From Octadecabacter antarcticus 307 (lineage in GTDB: Bacteria; Pseudomonadota; Alphaproteobacteria; Rhodobacterales; Rhodobacteraceae): a stretch of 64,000 nucleotides of DNA. The notes under the pieces are model-generated. The model worked only from the letters and a program-made list of their open reading frames with translations, was not told where the DNA came from and did not search any database. The stretch lies in assembly GCF_000155675.2 (NCBI RefSeq), contig NC_020911.1, forward strand, positions 2,966,501 through 3,030,500. Direction: 5' to 3'. Both the position numbers and the translations under genes were made by a program. Each line of letters starts with the position of its first letter. Position 1 is the first letter of the stretch. This document shows positions 56,350-64,000 of the stretch, piece by piece.

Positions 56350-56850
56350 GCGTCCTCTCCGCCCCCCAGATCGCCGAGGCCTTTTTTTGTAGAACCAGAA
56401 GCGCTGCGGTTTCGGCCAGTGCGCGGTCCTTGCGAGCCAGTTCCCGCTCCAGATCCTTGACCCGTTTTTTCTCTTCCTTGGTCGCCCGACCCAGACGCGC
56501 CGTGCTGGCGCGGTCCCAATCGTTCGCCTGATCGCAAGCCGATCGCCACACCGTGATCTGCGCCGGATAGAGCCCGAGTTTGCGGCAGTATTCAGCAAGA
56601 TCGGTCTCGTTCAGCGCCGCCGTTTCCAACACCGCTGTAAACTTGTCGCGTGACGACCAGCCCTCAGGCCCCGCGTCAGCAGCGGGCAGAAGCTGCCCCT
56701 TGCTGCGCGCCTCAACCCGCCACTTGTGCAGTGTCGCCTTCGAAATCCCTTCCTCCTAAGAAAGCCGCCCAATGGCCAAGTAGTTTGGTGGAAGCATCCG
56801 CTTCAGCACAGCCGATTTCCATTCTGGTGAATATCCCACGTCATTGTCCT
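56350..56850 (-). pseudogene. IS3-family transposase OrfA with in-frame stop
   Basis: The minus strand reads YSPEWKSAVLKRMLPPNYLA, then IGRLS, a TAG, then EEGISKATLHKWRVEARSKG and ETAALNETDLAEYCRKLGLY. The TAG replaces an expected Gln codon (CAG), so the protein is truncated. Confidence 0.8.
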
Positions 56851-56879
56851 ATCCCGCACACCTGAGAAATACAGAAAAG

Positions 56880-56994
56880 TAGAGTAGCGGACAACATCCC
56901 TGACACAGGGGGCATACCCCGTACCGTGCCAGTAGGCTGAATCCGTCTGGGGTAAGGGGACGTCTGACCTCAGCCCGATTTGTGCAACAAAGCC
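56880..56994 (+). mobile_element. IS903-type element copy 2, right end
   Basis: AATCCGTCTGGGGTAAGGGG and the tip TTTGTGCAACAAAGCC match the end of copy 1 at 28206-28260 in reverse orientation. Confidence 0.75.
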
Positions 56995-57335
56995 GTGGTG
57001 AAGCCTCAAAACTTGATTTGTGCAACAATGCAATAAGATAACCAAAAACCATATAATGGTGACACTAAAAATTGTTATTACTGTTGAAAAACCTGACTTG
57101 ATTTAATAAATAACTAAATTCATAAATTATGTTTAATTACTACAATTAATAATTATATAAGTGTATATAACTATCTTATTTAAATATTAAGTAAATTACT
57201 TAACAATTTTCATTGTTAAATGTCCTTTCAATGGAATTTTTTTACTATATATTTGCATCATGGTGATTATTAATATCGCTGAGAAAGTTGCTATAGTTCA
57301 ATAGCACTAACATCCCAAAACTGGAGATAACTACG
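56995..57335. promoter_or_regulatory. AT-rich control region upstream of gvpA
   Basis: About 340 bp, very AT-rich from 57060 to 57250, separate the IS island from gvpA and must hold the gas-vesicle promoter. A perfect inverted repeat TGCTAT-N6-ATAGCA at 57289-57306, about 30 bp before the start codon, is a possible operator or leader hairpin. Such AT-rich DNA is a typical H-NS target; an H-NS-like gene is at 43195. Confidence 0.5.
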
Positions 57336-57539
57336 ATGGCCGTAAATAAAATGAACTCTTCGAGCAGTCTTGCCGAAGTCGTAGATCGCATCCTCGACAA
57401 GGGTGTTGTGATTGATGCATGGGTACGCGTATCGCTTGTTGGTATCGAGTTGATTGCCGTCGAAGCGCGTGTGGTCATAGCTGGAGTTGATACGTATTTG
57501 AAGTATGCCGAAGCGGTAGGCCTTACCGCCGAAGCCTGA
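57336..57539 (+). CDS. gvpA: Major gas vesicle structural protein GvpA
   Basis: GvpA forms the ribs of the gas-vesicle shell. The 67-aa protein has the near-universal core [20 protein letters not shown], then [24 protein letters not shown] precedes the ATG. It is the first gene of the operon, and a hairpin with T-run just downstream probably keeps its transcript more abundant than the rest. Confidence 0.97.
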   Translation: MAVNKMNSSSSLAEVVDRILDKGVVIDAWVRVSLVGIELIAVEARVVIAGVDTYLKYAEAVGLTAEA

Positions 57540-57566
57540 GTTGTGTGACGGCTAGATCGAGAAGGG

Positions 57567-57602
57567 AACCCTTGCTCTTAAAGGGGCTTGGGTTTTCTTC
57601 TT
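57567..57602 (+). terminator. Attenuating terminator after gvpA
   Basis: Stem AACCC/GGGTT continues past a small internal loop into GCTC/GGGC and is followed by a T-rich tract (TTTTCTTCTT). It probably stops part of the transcription after gvpA. Confidence 0.65.
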
Positions 57603-57640
57603 AGCAAAACATATATCAATTTGGCAAATGAGGTATCGAG

Positions 57641-58483
57641 ATGGCACTAACTGCAAAAAAATCGCAAATATCCCGTGATTTTAAGGAATCTCATATTAAA
57701 AGATCGTATGAAATTGAAGAAATTAAGCAGTCGCTTGTGCGCCAAGTCGAAGTGGGAAAATCCTCGGCGCGCAAAGTGTCGTCTGAGTTGCAGGAATCGA
57801 TACATCGTGACCTGAAAAGTATTTCCCAGCACGTCGCTGCGGGCCGCAGTGCAGCTTCAAATATGGTTTTAAGTTACAAAGCGAGACGCGAGGTAGGTAC
57901 TAGTTCATTAAGGGCCCTGCTTGAAAGCGATCGTACTGATCTTGCAGTTATGGTAAGTAAATTGCTGCTAGAGCTAAGAAAGGCTCGCATAGTAGCACGA
58001 GCGGCTAGTCAAGGTTATCGGGCCAGTCGGAAAGCAAAATTGAAACTGAAAGATGTGGTTTTCAGTCATGAGCCCTCCGCTTCCAGAGAGCCGACTGCCA
58101 AGGTTGAGAGTTCTCCGTCTCCAGTGAAGTCTAGTGGGTCGGCCCCTGTAACGTCTTCGCCGCCAGTGAAGTCTAGTGGGTCGGCCCCTGTAACGTCTTC
58201 GCCGCCAGTGAAGTCTAGTGGGTCGGCCCCTGTAACATCTTCGCCGCCAGTGAAGTCTAGTGGGTCGGCCCCTGTAACGTCTTCGCCGCCAGTGAAGTCT
58301 AGTGGGTCGGCCCCTGTAACATCTTCGCCGCCAGTGATGTCTAGTGGGTCGGCCCCATTAACGTCTTCGCCGCCAGTGAAGTCTAGTGGGTCGGCCCCTG
58401 TATCGTCTTCGACATCAGTGAAGTCTGGTCGGTCGGACCCAGTAAAATCTTCGCCGCCAGTTAAGCTTGGTCAGCCTAAGTAA
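57641..58483 (+). CDS. GvpC-like gas-vesicle protein with 14-residue Pro/Ser repeats
   Basis: The 280-aa protein lies directly after gvpA, where gvpC is usual. Residues 1-145 are helical, basic and weakly repetitive (SLVRQVEVGKSSARKVSSEL, then DLKSISQHVAAGRSAASNM), compatible with a protein lying along the outside of the vesicle. Residues about 160-272 consist of eight 14-residue repeats of the type PPVKSSGSAPVTSS, encoded by 42-bp tandem repeats. The tail is unlike known GvpC and would be disordered. Assignment rests on position and helical N-terminus. Confidence 0.6.
   Translation: MALTAKKSQISRDFKESHIKRSYEIEEIKQSLVRQVEVGKSSARKVSSELQESIHRDLKSISQHVAAGRSAASNMVLSYKARREVGTSSLRALLESDRTDLAVMVSKLLLELRKARIVARAASQGYRASRKAKLKLKDVVFSHEPSASREPTAKVESSPSPVKSSGSAPVTSSPPVKSSGSAPVTSSPPVKSSGSAPVTSSPPVKSSGSAPVTSSPPVKSSGSAPVTSSPPVMSSGSAPLTSSPPVKSSGSAPVSSSTSVKSGRSDPVKSSPPVKLGQPK
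58121..58456 (+). repeat. Tandem 42-bp repeats in the GvpC-like gene
   Basis: Eight copies of a 42-bp unit beginning CCAGTGAAGTCTAGTGGGTC; the first five are almost identical and the last three diverge. Copy number could change by slippage without shifting the frame. Confidence 0.9.
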
Positions 58484-58517
58484 TAAGTTCTGGCGAGGTT
58501 ATTTCTGAAGTCAAAGA

Positions 58518-58554
58518 GTAAGCCAAATTACCATTTAGTGGTTATTTGGCTTAC
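58518..58554 (+). promoter_or_regulatory. Long perfect hairpin in the gas-vesicle operon
   Basis: GTAAGCCAAAT pairs with ATTTGGCTTAC and, inside, ACCA pairs with TGGT around TTTAG. It lies 34 bp after the GvpC-like stop. There is no T-run, so it may protect or process mRNA. Confidence 0.65.
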
Positions 58555-58646
58555 CTCAGCCGTACTCTTGTATGTGTCTCGGTATTGTTTTGAGTACCAA
58601 ATTTTTTTGTATTTAGTAAATCTGCTAGAAGAACTGGAAGTAGTAT

Positions 58647-59429
58647 ATGGTACATTTTGCACGGTCAGACAATTTAGACATTCTGCGATCGCGTGCTCTT
58701 GGCGACCGCATTGTAAGGTCGGCAGGGCGTAACAGCGGGAGTATAGAAATAACTCTGCCAGTCAGGTTGCAGGTGCTCCAAGGTGTGATGTGTCGGGTCG
58801 AATTGAGAGACGGTATTGCTGCAGAGGTTGTTCTCCACCCTGACTTTTCTCCCCTTTTGCTAATCTTTGACAGGGTTTGGAGTTTGCTGAAGCAATCTCT
58901 CAAGACAGTCGATGATATAGGGGAATTCTGGGAGGGTGACTACGTATTGGGCCTCTTTCCTGAAATGTCGCAAAGTGGTCGCCCCATCCTTGCCTATGCG
59001 GACGCTTTGGCACTTAAAGATTCCCTTTCCGACTTTGGCAAAGTGAAAACTGTTGAGATCACGCATGTTCTGGAACCATTAGCCAGAATCATTGAGAGCA
59101 TGGCGGCGGTGGGAGCCATCCGCCTAGGCCTGTCAACTCAGACTGCAGCAATGTTTGGCAAACAACTTGCCTATGTTGCAAGCGGGGTGGCAACAGGAAC
59201 TATAGATGCTTTTGCACGCGGCTCCCTTCTGGACGCTTCTGGGGAGATTGGATGGTGCAGAGACCAACCTTGGGCCGATGAGACTTGGATTGCGGCTCAA
59301 CCAAGTATCGAAAATATACACGATAGATGTCTAGTTTGGGACAAAAAACCAGGGCTTTTAGCCAAGCAGCGGCAACTCTGGTATCAGGCCCGTCGATTTG
59401 AAACACGCGCTTGTAAAGAGCGTTCCTAA
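58647..59429 (+). CDS. Gas-vesicle cluster protein of unknown function
   Basis: The 260-aa soluble protein sits between the GvpC-like gene and gvpN. It opens MVHFARSDNLDILRSRALGD, contains VEITHVLEPLARIIESMAAV and LSTQTAAMFGKQLAYVASGV, and ends with a basic helix. I do not recognise it as any standard Gvp protein. Being inside the operon with an intact frame, it is likely to act in vesicle formation or its control. No catalytic motif is visible. Confidence 0.6.
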   Translation: MVHFARSDNLDILRSRALGDRIVRSAGRNSGSIEITLPVRLQVLQGVMCRVELRDGIAAEVVLHPDFSPLLLIFDRVWSLLKQSLKTVDDIGEFWEGDYVLGLFPEMSQSGRPILAYADALALKDSLSDFGKVKTVEITHVLEPLARIIESMAAVGAIRLGLSTQTAAMFGKQLAYVASGVATGTIDAFARGSLLDASGEIGWCRDQPWADETWIAAQPSIENIHDRCLVWDKKPGLLAKQRQLWYQARRFETRACKERS

Positions 59430-59467
59430 TTAAAAATGCAAGGCCATGCTTTGTAAAGGAGATACAA

Positions 59468-60496
59468 ATGAACAGTAATTTGAGAGCCACCAATTCTGGT
59501 GGGCCTGACATTTCAAAGACAATGATGCCGGAGGCACGAGAGGACTTTGTGCAAACTGAGAGCGTGAAGTCTATTTCACGGCGCGCATTGGCCTACATCA
59601 ACGCAGGTTATTCAGTTCACTTCCGCGGGCCTGCTGGTACTGGCAAAACCACGATGGCGATGCACACGGCAGCGCTTCTTGGCCGCCCGGTGGTGTTGAT
59701 CACTGGCGACGAAGAAATGATAACTTCGAACCTTGTTGGGGCAGAAAGCGGTTACAATTATCGGAAAGTAACAGATAATTACATCCACACTGTTAGCAAG
59801 ATAGAAGAAAGCTCAGACAGGTCTTGGAATGATCACCGACTTACAACAGCGTGTCGCGAAGGCTATACGCTGATTTATGATGAGTTTACGAGATCGCGGG
59901 CCGAAGCAAACAACGTGCTTTTAAGCGTCCTAGAGGAAGGTATCTTAGTGTTGCCCGCCCAAAACCGAGGTGAACCCTTCATTAAGGTGCATCCCAATTT
60001 TAGGGTGATCTTTACCAGTAATCCTCAAGAGTATGCTGGTGTGCATGAAGCACAGGACGCACTCAGCGACAGGATCGTGACCATCGACATTGGAGAGGCT
60101 GACCGCGAACTGGAGGTTTCTATTGCCTCGTCTCGGTCCGGTTTGGAAGTGGCCAAGACCGAGCCCATTGTCGATATGGTTCGCGCATTCCGAGATACTG
60201 GCGAATATGATCAGACACCGACGCTCCGTGCTTGCATCGTGATCTGCCGCATGGTGGCTAATGAGAAGCTTAATACAACGATTGATGATCCCTTTTTCGT
60301 ACAAATCTGCCTTGATGTCCTCGGTTCTAAGTCGACGTTCGGCGGCAAGGAACATGACAAGCGAACTCAACAACGAAAGTTGCTCCTTGATAATCTAAAA
60401 CACTATTGCCCATCCAAAGTATCCACAAAGCCATCGGCAAAAGATGATGAATCTAAATCAACGTTAATACAAGTATCTTCGAGAGGTTCGTTATGA
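59468..60496 (+). CDS. gvpN: Gas vesicle AAA+ ATPase GvpN
   Basis: GvpN is a MoxR-type AAA+ ATPase needed for full-size vesicles. The 342-aa protein has Walker A GPAGTGKT at 54-61, Walker B near YTLIYDEFTRSRAEANNVLL, and NFRVIFTSNPQEYAGVHEAQ followed by the arginine-finger region ALSDRIVTIDI. AAGGAG precedes the ATG. Its stop overlaps the next start (ATGA). Confidence 0.95.
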   Translation: MNSNLRATNSGGPDISKTMMPEAREDFVQTESVKSISRRALAYINAGYSVHFRGPAGTGKTTMAMHTAALLGRPVVLITGDEEMITSNLVGAESGYNYRKVTDNYIHTVSKIEESSDRSWNDHRLTTACREGYTLIYDEFTRSRAEANNVLLSVLEEGILVLPAQNRGEPFIKVHPNFRVIFTSNPQEYAGVHEAQDALSDRIVTIDIGEADRELEVSIASSRSGLEVAKTEPIVDMVRAFRDTGEYDQTPTLRACIVICRMVANEKLNTTIDDPFFVQICLDVLGSKSTFGGKEHDKRTQQRKLLLDNLKHYCPSKVSTKPSAKDDESKSTLIQVSSRGSL

Positions 60497-60840
60497 ATAC
60501 CTCTGCAAAACGGGGTGTTAAAGGATTGCGGGATATCGGAACTGTAAGAACGGTTGTGCAGAACCAGCAAAAACATGAACGCTCTCATATGGTTGGACGC
60601 TTCGCGCGCCTTGACGCCGAGCGAACAAGGCTGGAGCGCGAGATAGCTATGTGGTCAAGCCGAAAAACAATAGCTGAAGTTAAATTGGAAGTGGTTGTCA
60701 AACAAATAGATACACTACGGCCAATGCTGCTTGACAATCCGACAACTACAAAGCCGCCCACTCATGGGCGAGGTAAAGTTTCGACCGAAGTCCTCGATTC
60801 GAATGGGGTTTTTAACCATTCGGTGTCATTAAACTACTAG
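60493..60840 (+). CDS. GvpV-like gas-vesicle accessory protein
   Basis: The 115-aa protein overlaps gvpN by 4 bp. Its N-terminus KGLRDIGTVRTVVQ and central coiled coil (RLDAERTRLEREIAMWSSRK) resemble what I recall of GvpV, which follows gvpN in the Serratia cluster. Its role there is accessory and poorly known. Position and motif agree, but the match is by eye. Confidence 0.55.
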   Translation: MNTSAKRGVKGLRDIGTVRTVVQNQQKHERSHMVGRFARLDAERTRLEREIAMWSSRKTIAEVKLEVVVKQIDTLRPMLLDNPTTTKPPTHGRGKVSTEVLDSNGVFNHSVSLNY

Positions 60841-60900
60841 AGCTAAGCAATGAGCGCCTCAATTTAAGTGAAGCGTAGCCCAGTCATAAAGAGGTAAACT

Positions 60901-61461
60901 ATGAAGAAAAAAACTACGGGAAAGTCAAAGGCAGAAAAAAATACGCCAGAAATCGAGCTTGGGGGGCTATTTCGTGGCTTGGGTGATTTCGTCAATTTGC
61001 TCAGTAAACTTGCTGAAACGGGTGAGAAGATAAAGGAAAGTGAGGGTGAATTCCAGATCAAAGGACTTGGTGATAATACCCGTGGCATCTACGGATTTAG
61101 CGTCCGTAGTGGCATTGGCGGTGGAGGACCACGGGTTCAGGCTTTTGGAAATGTACGTACCAGTGAAGCGGGGCTTGTGGTTGACGAAGTGAGAGAGCCA
61201 ATGGTCGACGTTTTTGACGAAGGCAGCGAAATAGTAATTACAGTGGAGCTTCCTGGCGTTTTGGAAAGTGAGATTGTGACCAGCGTTGATGATGATGTGT
61301 TGATAATTACCACAAATGGTGATCGGAGTTATGCCAAAGAAATTTTTCTGTCAGAATCCGTTTTAAAGAAGAGCCTAAGTCAGTCCTACAATTATGGGTT
61401 GCTGGAAATACGAGTTAAGAAGATGACGCATGAAACGGGAAGTGGTGAGAATGACAGATGA
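60901..61461 (+). CDS. gvpH: Hsp20-type gas-vesicle protein GvpH
   Basis: The 186-aa protein has a short alpha-crystallin (Hsp20) domain in its C-terminal half: PMVDVFDEGSEIVITVELPG, then VDDDVLIITTNGDRSYAKEI and NYGLLEIRVKK. The N-terminal half (RGLGDFVNLLSKLAETGEKI) is typical of GvpH, which is thought to act as a chaperone for other Gvp proteins. Its 3' end overlaps the next gene by 11 bp. Confidence 0.85.
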   Translation: MKKKTTGKSKAEKNTPEIELGGLFRGLGDFVNLLSKLAETGEKIKESEGEFQIKGLGDNTRGIYGFSVRSGIGGGGPRVQAFGNVRTSEAGLVVDEVREPMVDVFDEGSEIVITVELPGVLESEIVTSVDDDVLIITTNGDRSYAKEIFLSESVLKKSLSQSYNYGLLEIRVKKMTHETGSGENDR

Positions 61462-62224
61462 AAACACGATCAATAGCAAGTATCTTTACGCTATAATAAA
61501 GTGCCGGGAACAACGGGAATTTATAGCACGTGGGATCGGTGAGCGAGGAGATGCAGTCCATACGATAGCCTATAAGGGGTTGGCGGCGGTGGTCAGCGAC
61601 TCACCGGTAATGGAATACGATCAAAGTCGTCGGAACATGATGGCACATACCGCCGTTCTTGAAGAGTTGATGGAGGAGTTTACTCTGCTTCCAGTGCGAT
61701 TCAACACGGTCGCGCCAGAGGCTGGCGCAATCGAAGAACGCTTGTTGGTGCCCCGCCATGAAGAATTCACGCAATTACTGGGTCAAATTGATAAACGTGT
61801 AGAACTGGGTATCAAGGCATTTTGGCACGATGGAATGATCTTTGAAGAAGTGTTGCGTGAGAACGATTCTATTCGAAAAATGCGAGATGCCTTAGAAGGC
61901 AAGTCGGTTGACGGAAGTTATTATGAGCGGATTCAGTTGGGTGAAAAAATTGAGCAAGCCATGATAAAAAAACGGGTAGAAGATGAAGAAATAATTCTCT
62001 CGCGCATAAGGCAACACGTCCACAAGTCGAGAAGTAATAAGACCATTGGAGACCGAATGGTTTTGAATGGAGCATTTCTTGTGGATGCTAACAAGGAATC
62101 TGATTTTGATAAAGCAGTGCAATTACTTGATCAAGATTTAGGCAATCGCCTGATGTTCAAATATGTAGGACCAGTTCCGCCCTACAATTTTGTCAACATC
62201 GTCGTAAATTGGGGGGTGGTGTAA
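61451..62224 (+). CDS. gvpF: Gas vesicle protein GvpF/GvpL
   Basis: GvpF/L proteins bind GvpA and take part in nucleation. The 257-aa protein has YLYAIIKCREQREFIARGIG, the conserved LMEEFTLLPVRFNTVAPEAG and the C-terminal MFKYVGPVPPYNFVNIVV. The start at 61451 (MTDENT) is chosen over 61430, which lacks a ribosome site. A second GvpF/L gene begins at 63226. Confidence 0.9.
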   Translation: MTDENTINSKYLYAIIKCREQREFIARGIGERGDAVHTIAYKGLAAVVSDSPVMEYDQSRRNMMAHTAVLEELMEEFTLLPVRFNTVAPEAGAIEERLLVPRHEEFTQLLGQIDKRVELGIKAFWHDGMIFEEVLRENDSIRKMRDALEGKSVDGSYYERIQLGEKIEQAMIKKRVEDEEIILSRIRQHVHKSRSNKTIGDRMVLNGAFLVDANKESDFDKAVQLLDQDLGNRLMFKYVGPVPPYNFVNIVVNWGVV

Positions 62225-62229
62225 ACATA

Positions 62230-62484
62230 ATGGGTATTATTCTAAACACGCTTATGAGTCCGTTGATTGGCCCCATGAAGGGCGTTTTCTGGGTTGCAGA
62301 GCAAATAAAAGATCAGACAGATGCTGAAATCTATGATGACAGCAAGATCCTTGTAGAACTTTCAGAACTTGAGCTTCTTCTTGACCTTGAAAAAATAGAA
62401 CTCAAGGACTTTGAGGCCAAGGAGGACGTATTATTAAAACGGTTGCAAGAAATACGAAAGGCAAAGAAAAATGACTCCGTCTAA
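62230..62484 (+). CDS. gvpG: Gas vesicle protein GvpG
   Basis: The 84-aa protein begins MGIILNTLMSPLIGPMKGVF and WVAEQIKDQTDAEIYDD, the typical GvpG opening, followed by an acidic helical segment (LVELSELELLLDLEKIELKD). The start at 62230 is 5 bp after gvpF. It overlaps gvpO by 14 bp. Confidence 0.92.
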   Translation: MGIILNTLMSPLIGPMKGVFWVAEQIKDQTDAEIYDDSKILVELSELELLLDLEKIELKDFEAKEDVLLKRLQEIRKAKKNDSV

Positions 62485-62836
62485 ATCGCCACCTAGATCT
62501 ACTAAAGGCTCCGAAAAACCGTCCCTACTCCAAACGCCTCAGTCGAAAAAAATTGTTGCTCCCCCTCCAATACCACGCCTTATTGATATCATTGAAGGAG
62601 CAAAGCTCCAGCTTGCTAGTATGGGGATTTCCCCAATCGATGGTGTCACCGGGATTAAAAAGGTAGAACACGGTTGGGAACTTTTGATTACTTTAGTAGA
62701 ACTTTCTCGAATTCCTTCTAGTTCTGATGTGCTTGCTGAATATGCAGTAAGCCTCGATGGGATAGGAGAAATTATTAGTTACAAGCAAGTCCAACGCTTT
62801 CTTCGCAATCAGATAGGTATTGATGATGGCGAGTAG
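62471..62836 (+). CDS. gvpO: Gas vesicle protein GvpO
   Basis: After a Pro/Ser/Lys-rich N-terminus of about 45 residues, the 121-aa protein has the GvpO domain: GVTGIKKVEHGWELLITLVE, then LSRIPSSSDVLAEYAVSLDG and ISYKQVQRFLRNQI. GvpO is needed for vesicle production in several hosts. GAAAGG precedes the ATG inside gvpG. Confidence 0.88.
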   Translation: MTPSKSPPRSTKGSEKPSLLQTPQSKKIVAPPPIPRLIDIIEGAKLQLASMGISPIDGVTGIKKVEHGWELLITLVELSRIPSSSDVLAEYAVSLDGIGEIISYKQVQRFLRNQIGIDDGE

Positions 62837-62872
62837 TTCTAAAAATTTCTTACTAAAAAGAGGGCAAGTTTG

Positions 62873-63211
62873 ATGAATGATGGAAAAATGGAGCATTCGC
62901 TGAACGCTACAAATCTCGCAGATATTCTTGAGCGTGTCCTAGACAAAGGTATCGTCATCGCTGGCGATGTAACAATTTCTTTGGTTGGCGTTGAACTGCT
63001 CAATATCAAGTTGCGTCTGCTGATTGCGTCGGTCGATAAGGCTATGGAAATGGGTATCAACTGGTGGGCTCATGATCCTTTCCTCACGGCTGGAGCACAG
63101 GCACCGGCAGTAGCTGATCCAGCCATGTTGGAGAGAATGGATCGCCTTGAGGCCGCTCTTGCAACAGCTTTGGCATCGAACCAGACGACCCCAATGAAGG
63201 GACACAAGTAG
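62873..63211 (+). CDS. Second GvpA-family protein (GvpJ/GvpS type)
   Basis: The 112-aa protein has a GvpA-like core (LADILERVLDKGIVIAGDVT, then SLVGVELLNIKLRLLIASVD) and a longer C-terminus with INWWAHDPFLT and a coiled segment (MLERMDRLEAALATALASNQ). The WW motif and extended tail fit GvpJ/GvpS minor proteins rather than GvpA. AGAGGG precedes the ATG at 62873. Confidence 0.85.
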   Translation: MNDGKMEHSLNATNLADILERVLDKGIVIAGDVTISLVGVELLNIKLRLLIASVDKAMEMGINWWAHDPFLTAGAQAPAVADPAMLERMDRLEAALATALASNQTTPMKGHK

Positions 63212-63225
63212 TGAGGGCACCACAA

Positions 63226-64000
63226 ATGACCGTAGTGGCAGAAGAAAACATGACCGGAAGCGTAGGGCTTTACGTCTGTGCAATCGTGGCAGAGTGGGAG
63301 TCTAACAGCGCGCTGATAAAATGCGCCAATGAAGCGCAAGGCGAAATCCAGCTGATTGGGCAGGGGGGGATTACTGCCGTTGTAATGGTGCCGCCCGAGG
63401 ACCAGCCTGTCAGCCGAGATCGACAGGAATTAGTGCGACAACTGCTGGTGCACCAGCAGCTTGTTGAAAGGTTTACTGAGATTGCACCTGTCCTGCCAGT
63501 CAAGTTCGGAACTCTCGCGCCAGATCGCGAAAGCGTTGAGCTCGGTCTTGAAAGAGGGCGTGAGAAGTTTTTTACTGCCTTTGGTGGCTTGTCTGGCAAA
63601 ACACAGTTCGAGATTACTGTGACCTGGGATGTTGCTGATGTATTTGCGAAGATTGCCAAATTGCCTGCTGTTGTAAAGCTGAAAGTAGATCTGGTGGCAA
63701 CGTCGGAGAGTGATAGACCAATAAATCTGGACCGAGTTGGAAGGCTTGTGAAAGAAACTCTTGATCATCAGCGGGCACAAACTGGCAAAGTTCTATTGGA
63801 CGCCCTGTTGCCGCTTGGCGTTGACAGTATTGTCAACCCAATCCTAAACGATAGCATAGTCTTGAATCTGGCTTTGCTAGTTGACACGGATCAAGCAGAT
63901 GCGCTTGACCGCTGCCTCGATGAACTGGACAGCACCTTTCATGGTGCTTTGTCGTTTCGTTGTGTTGGTCCAATGCCACCGCACAGTTTTGCAACGGTCG
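63226..64000 (+). CDS. Second GvpF/GvpL gene, 3' end outside window
   Basis: From the ATG at 63226 (with GAGGG upstream) the frame is open to the window end, over 258 codons. It encodes MTVVAEENMTGSVGLYVCAI, EIAPVLPVKFGTLAPD (the conserved GvpF/L motif), a tandem C-terminal domain and CVGPMPPHSFATV. The doubled GvpF/L genes match Serratia-type clusters, so more gvp genes are expected beyond the edge. Confidence 0.88.
   Translation, partial: MTVVAEENMTGSVGLYVCAIVAEWESNSALIKCANEAQGEIQLIGQGGITAVVMVPPEDQPVSRDRQELVRQLLVHQQLVERFTEIAPVLPVKFGTLAPDRESVELGLERGREKFFTAFGGLSGKTQFEITVTWDVADVFAKIAKLPAVVKLKVDLVATSESDRPINLDRVGRLVKETLDHQRAQTGKVLLDALLPLGVDSIVNPILNDSIVLNLALLVDTDQADALDRCLDELDSTFHGALSFRCVGPMPPHSFATV

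Larger units (their letters stand above)
55297..56869 (-). mobile_element. IS3-family element, inactivated, inside IS903-type copy 2
   Basis: Its presumed ends (TTTCAGGGGCGC at the left, GCGGGATAGGAC-like on the reverse strand at the right) bracket an orfA and orfB that each contain nonsense codons. Exact ends are approximate. Confidence 0.7.

Noticed and set aside
58121..58456. Tandem 42-bp repeats as a CRISPR array
   Set aside because: The repeats are contiguous without spacers, in frame and encode a Pro/Ser peptide.

Overview
The window looks like the chromosome of a marine alphaproteobacterium of the Rhodobacteraceae. It combines flagellar genes, a large graveyard of insertion sequences (IS) and a gas-vesicle cluster. 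From memory this fits polar Octadecabacter-type genomes; that assignment is inference, since no rRNA gene is present.

Region 1 (1-28071) is one half of a flagellar gene cluster. On the plus strand lie the end of flhA, then flhF, fliS, a fliT-like gene and an unknown gene, followed by a sodium-type stator pair (pomA/pomB-like), an integrase-arm-like protein and an IstB-like ATPase. On the minus strand a long run reads flgB-C-D-E-F-G-H-I-J-K-L, an extra hook/rod-like gene and a Tat-exported M15-type peptidase. fliD is on the plus strand at the right end. FlhF, FliS, FliD and RpoN (31646-32992) together point to a sigma-54-controlled flagellum of the gammaproteobacterial/fla1 style. Four clear -24/-12 sites were read directly, in front of pomA, flgB, flgG and the extra hook/rod gene.

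Region 2 (28072-57000) is an IS island. It has elements or relics of the IS3 (several groups), IS5 (three types), IS256 (two complete copies with 8-bp target duplications), IS1380, IS110, IS630, IS6 and IS30 families, some nested three deep. Stranded between them are rpoN, a BLUF blue-light receptor, a LuxR-type regulator, an H-NS-like protein, a ParB-like protein, a DUF1127 protein, a DMT transporter, a TIM-barrel/cupin fusion beside a truncated pdxA, a broken M20 amidohydrolase and a conserved protein of unknown function.

Region 3 (57001-64000) is the start of a gas-vesicle operon: gvpA, a GvpC-like repeat protein, an unknown gene, gvpN, a gvpV-like gene, gvpH-like Hsp20, gvpF/L, gvpG, gvpO, a second GvpA/J/S and a gvpF/L cut by the window end.

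The most unusual signal is a family of five 38-42 bp double-hairpin mini-elements, all inside transposase genes (28813, 28957, 52634, 54630, 55103). One end and one palindrome are conserved, while the second hairpin changes sequence but keeps its pairing. Removing each restores the expected transposase reading, without target duplication, and the site is always just before a GAY-like triplet. I do not recognise this as a named family.
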